Position numbers and translations under genes: made by a program | Notes under the pieces: generated by a model | What the model saw: only the letters and a program-made list of their open reading frames with translations | What the model was told of the DNA's origin: nothing | Databases searched by the model: none | Shown: positions 7,070 to 7,665 of the stretch, one piece after another | Numbering within the stretch: the stretch's first letter is position 1 | Layout: every line of letters begins with the position of its first letter | Assembly (NCBI GenBank): GCA_946183095.1 | Contig: CAMHBE010000078.1 | Location: forward strand, 1 to 7,665 | DNA from: an uncultured Clostridia bacterium | GTDB lineage: Bacteria; Bacillota; Clostridia; Oscillospirales; Ruminococcaceae | Reading direction: 5' to 3' | DNA length: 7,665 nt

Positions 7070-7075
7070 TCCTTT
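7070..7075 (-). promoter_or_regulatory. Ribosome binding site that decides the start of the propeller/TPR gene
   Basis: AAAGGA lies 8 nt before the ATG at 7061. Its last base is the first base of an alternative in-frame ATG at 7070, which would then have no usable spacer. It lies in the 22-bp gap after the permease TAA. Confidence 0.65.
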
Positions 7076-7083
7076 CTTCCGGT

Positions 7084-7665
7084 TTAATCTTTAAGACCGC
7101 TCTGTGCCATTGTTTCAACGACCGAGCTCTGACACAGCAGGAATATCAGCATCGGCGGTATCATCAGTACGACTGTTGCCGCCGCCGCGACACCCGCACG
7201 CGCTATACCGGAAGCGCTTATCTGCTGCAGGACTGTCGGGATAGGTTTGAGTGCTTCGTTGTAAATGAAGGAATAACCGGTTATCTGCCATGCGCCGTTG
7301 AACGCGAAGATCATCAGTGTGAGCCACGCAGGCTTTACGTTCGGCATTACTATCTGCCAGCAGATACGCACCTGACCCGCGCCGTCGAGGTATGCCGCCT
7401 CAATGAGCGCGTCGGGGAGCTGACCGATAAACTGACGCATAAGGAACAGACCCATGGATGTCGCGATGTACGGGAGGGTTATCGCAAAATAGGTATCTAT
7501 AAGACCTATTGTTGCCATAACGATGTACTGCATGATGTATAGTACGGTACTCGTGAACAGAAGGGTTATCTCGATTATCTTGTTGAGCATCTTTCTGCCG
7601 GGGAACTGCACTTTTGCGAGCGCATAAGCGGCGGAAGATGCAAAAATGAGCTGTGCGACTGTAAC
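7084..7665 (-). CDS. Carbohydrate ABC transporter permease, MalG type; 5' end beyond the window
   Basis: The frame stays open to the right window edge. The 193 visible residues begin VTVAQLIFASSAAYALAK and lack the first helix and the true start. This is the C-terminal two thirds of a MalG-type permease: AAYALAKVQFPG follows helix 2, four further hydrophobic segments are present, and the EAA loop is intact at visible residues 89-108 (EAAYLDGAGQVRICWQIVMP). The end, QSSVVETMAQSGLKD, is the usual short MalG tail. It is clearly different in sequence from the MalG-type gene at the other end of the operon, so it is not a recent duplicate. Its MalF partner and the substrate-binding protein are probably encoded immediately upstream, outside the window. 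It is followed after 22 bp by the propeller/TPR gene. Substrate unknown. Confidence 0.92.
   Translation of the reverse strand, partial: VTVAQLIFASSAAYALAKVQFPGRKMLNKIIEITLLFTSTVLYIMQYIVMATIGLIDTYFAITLPYIATSMGLFLMRQFIGQLPDALIEAAYLDGAGQVRICWQIVMPNVKPAWLTLMIFAFNGAWQITGYSFIYNEALKPIPTVLQQISASGIARAGVAAAATVVLMIPPMLIFLLCQSSVVETMAQSGLKD

Noticed and set aside
7062..7118. Upstream starts (7118, 7070) for the propeller/TPR gene
   Set aside because: The start at 7118 overlaps the permease gene and would bury the signal peptide behind 19 polar residues; 7070 has no spacer after its only ribosome-site candidate.
7609..7611. GTG at 7611 as the start of the partial permease
   Set aside because: The frame continues upstream to the window edge with residues typical of a MalG helix 2 (AAYALAKVQFPG), so this GTG is an internal valine codon.

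Overview
The window is one minus-strand operon fragment of six genes with almost no spare DNA. Read in the direction of transcription (right to left) it encodes: a MalG-type sugar ABC permease cut by the right window edge; an exported beta-propeller/TPR protein with a C-terminal membrane anchor; a YIP1-family membrane protein; a large exported DUF5696-type protein; a MalF-type sugar permease; and a second MalG-type permease. Gaps are 22 bp, a 1-bp overlap, 49 bp, an 8-bp overlap and 12 bp. I see no internal promoter or terminator, so a single polycistronic message is likely. The only non-coding stretch, positions 1-103, lies downstream of the last gene and carries a strong GC-rich inverted repeat.

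The organism looks like a Gram-positive Clostridia member, most likely in the Oscillospiraceae/Ruminococcus area. The reasons are strong AGGAGG-type ribosome binding sites, balanced GC, CUT1 sugar permeases without a linked ATPase, and the presence of YIP1 and DUF5696 proteins, which I recall mainly from Firmicutes such as Paenibacillus and ruminal or gut Clostridia. This is inference from family content, not a database match. There are no mobile elements, CRISPR arrays or RNA genes, and all six genes look intact apart from the one cut by the edge.

The permeases (three here, each with an intact EAA loop for docking an ATPase) indicate import of an oligosaccharide or another polar solute. No substrate-binding protein or ATPase lies in the window. 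The binding protein and a first MalF partner probably lie just upstream, beyond the right edge, and the ATPase is probably a shared MsmK-type protein elsewhere. The three middle genes are the less understood part. The DUF5696 protein has the look of a glycoside-hydrolase-like beta-sandwich plus TIM barrel. The propeller/TPR protein could be a surface-anchored binding or scaffolding protein, and the YIP1 protein is a polytopic membrane protein of unknown role. A working hypothesis is a coupled surface capture, processing and uptake system for a glycan whose identity cannot be read from this sequence.
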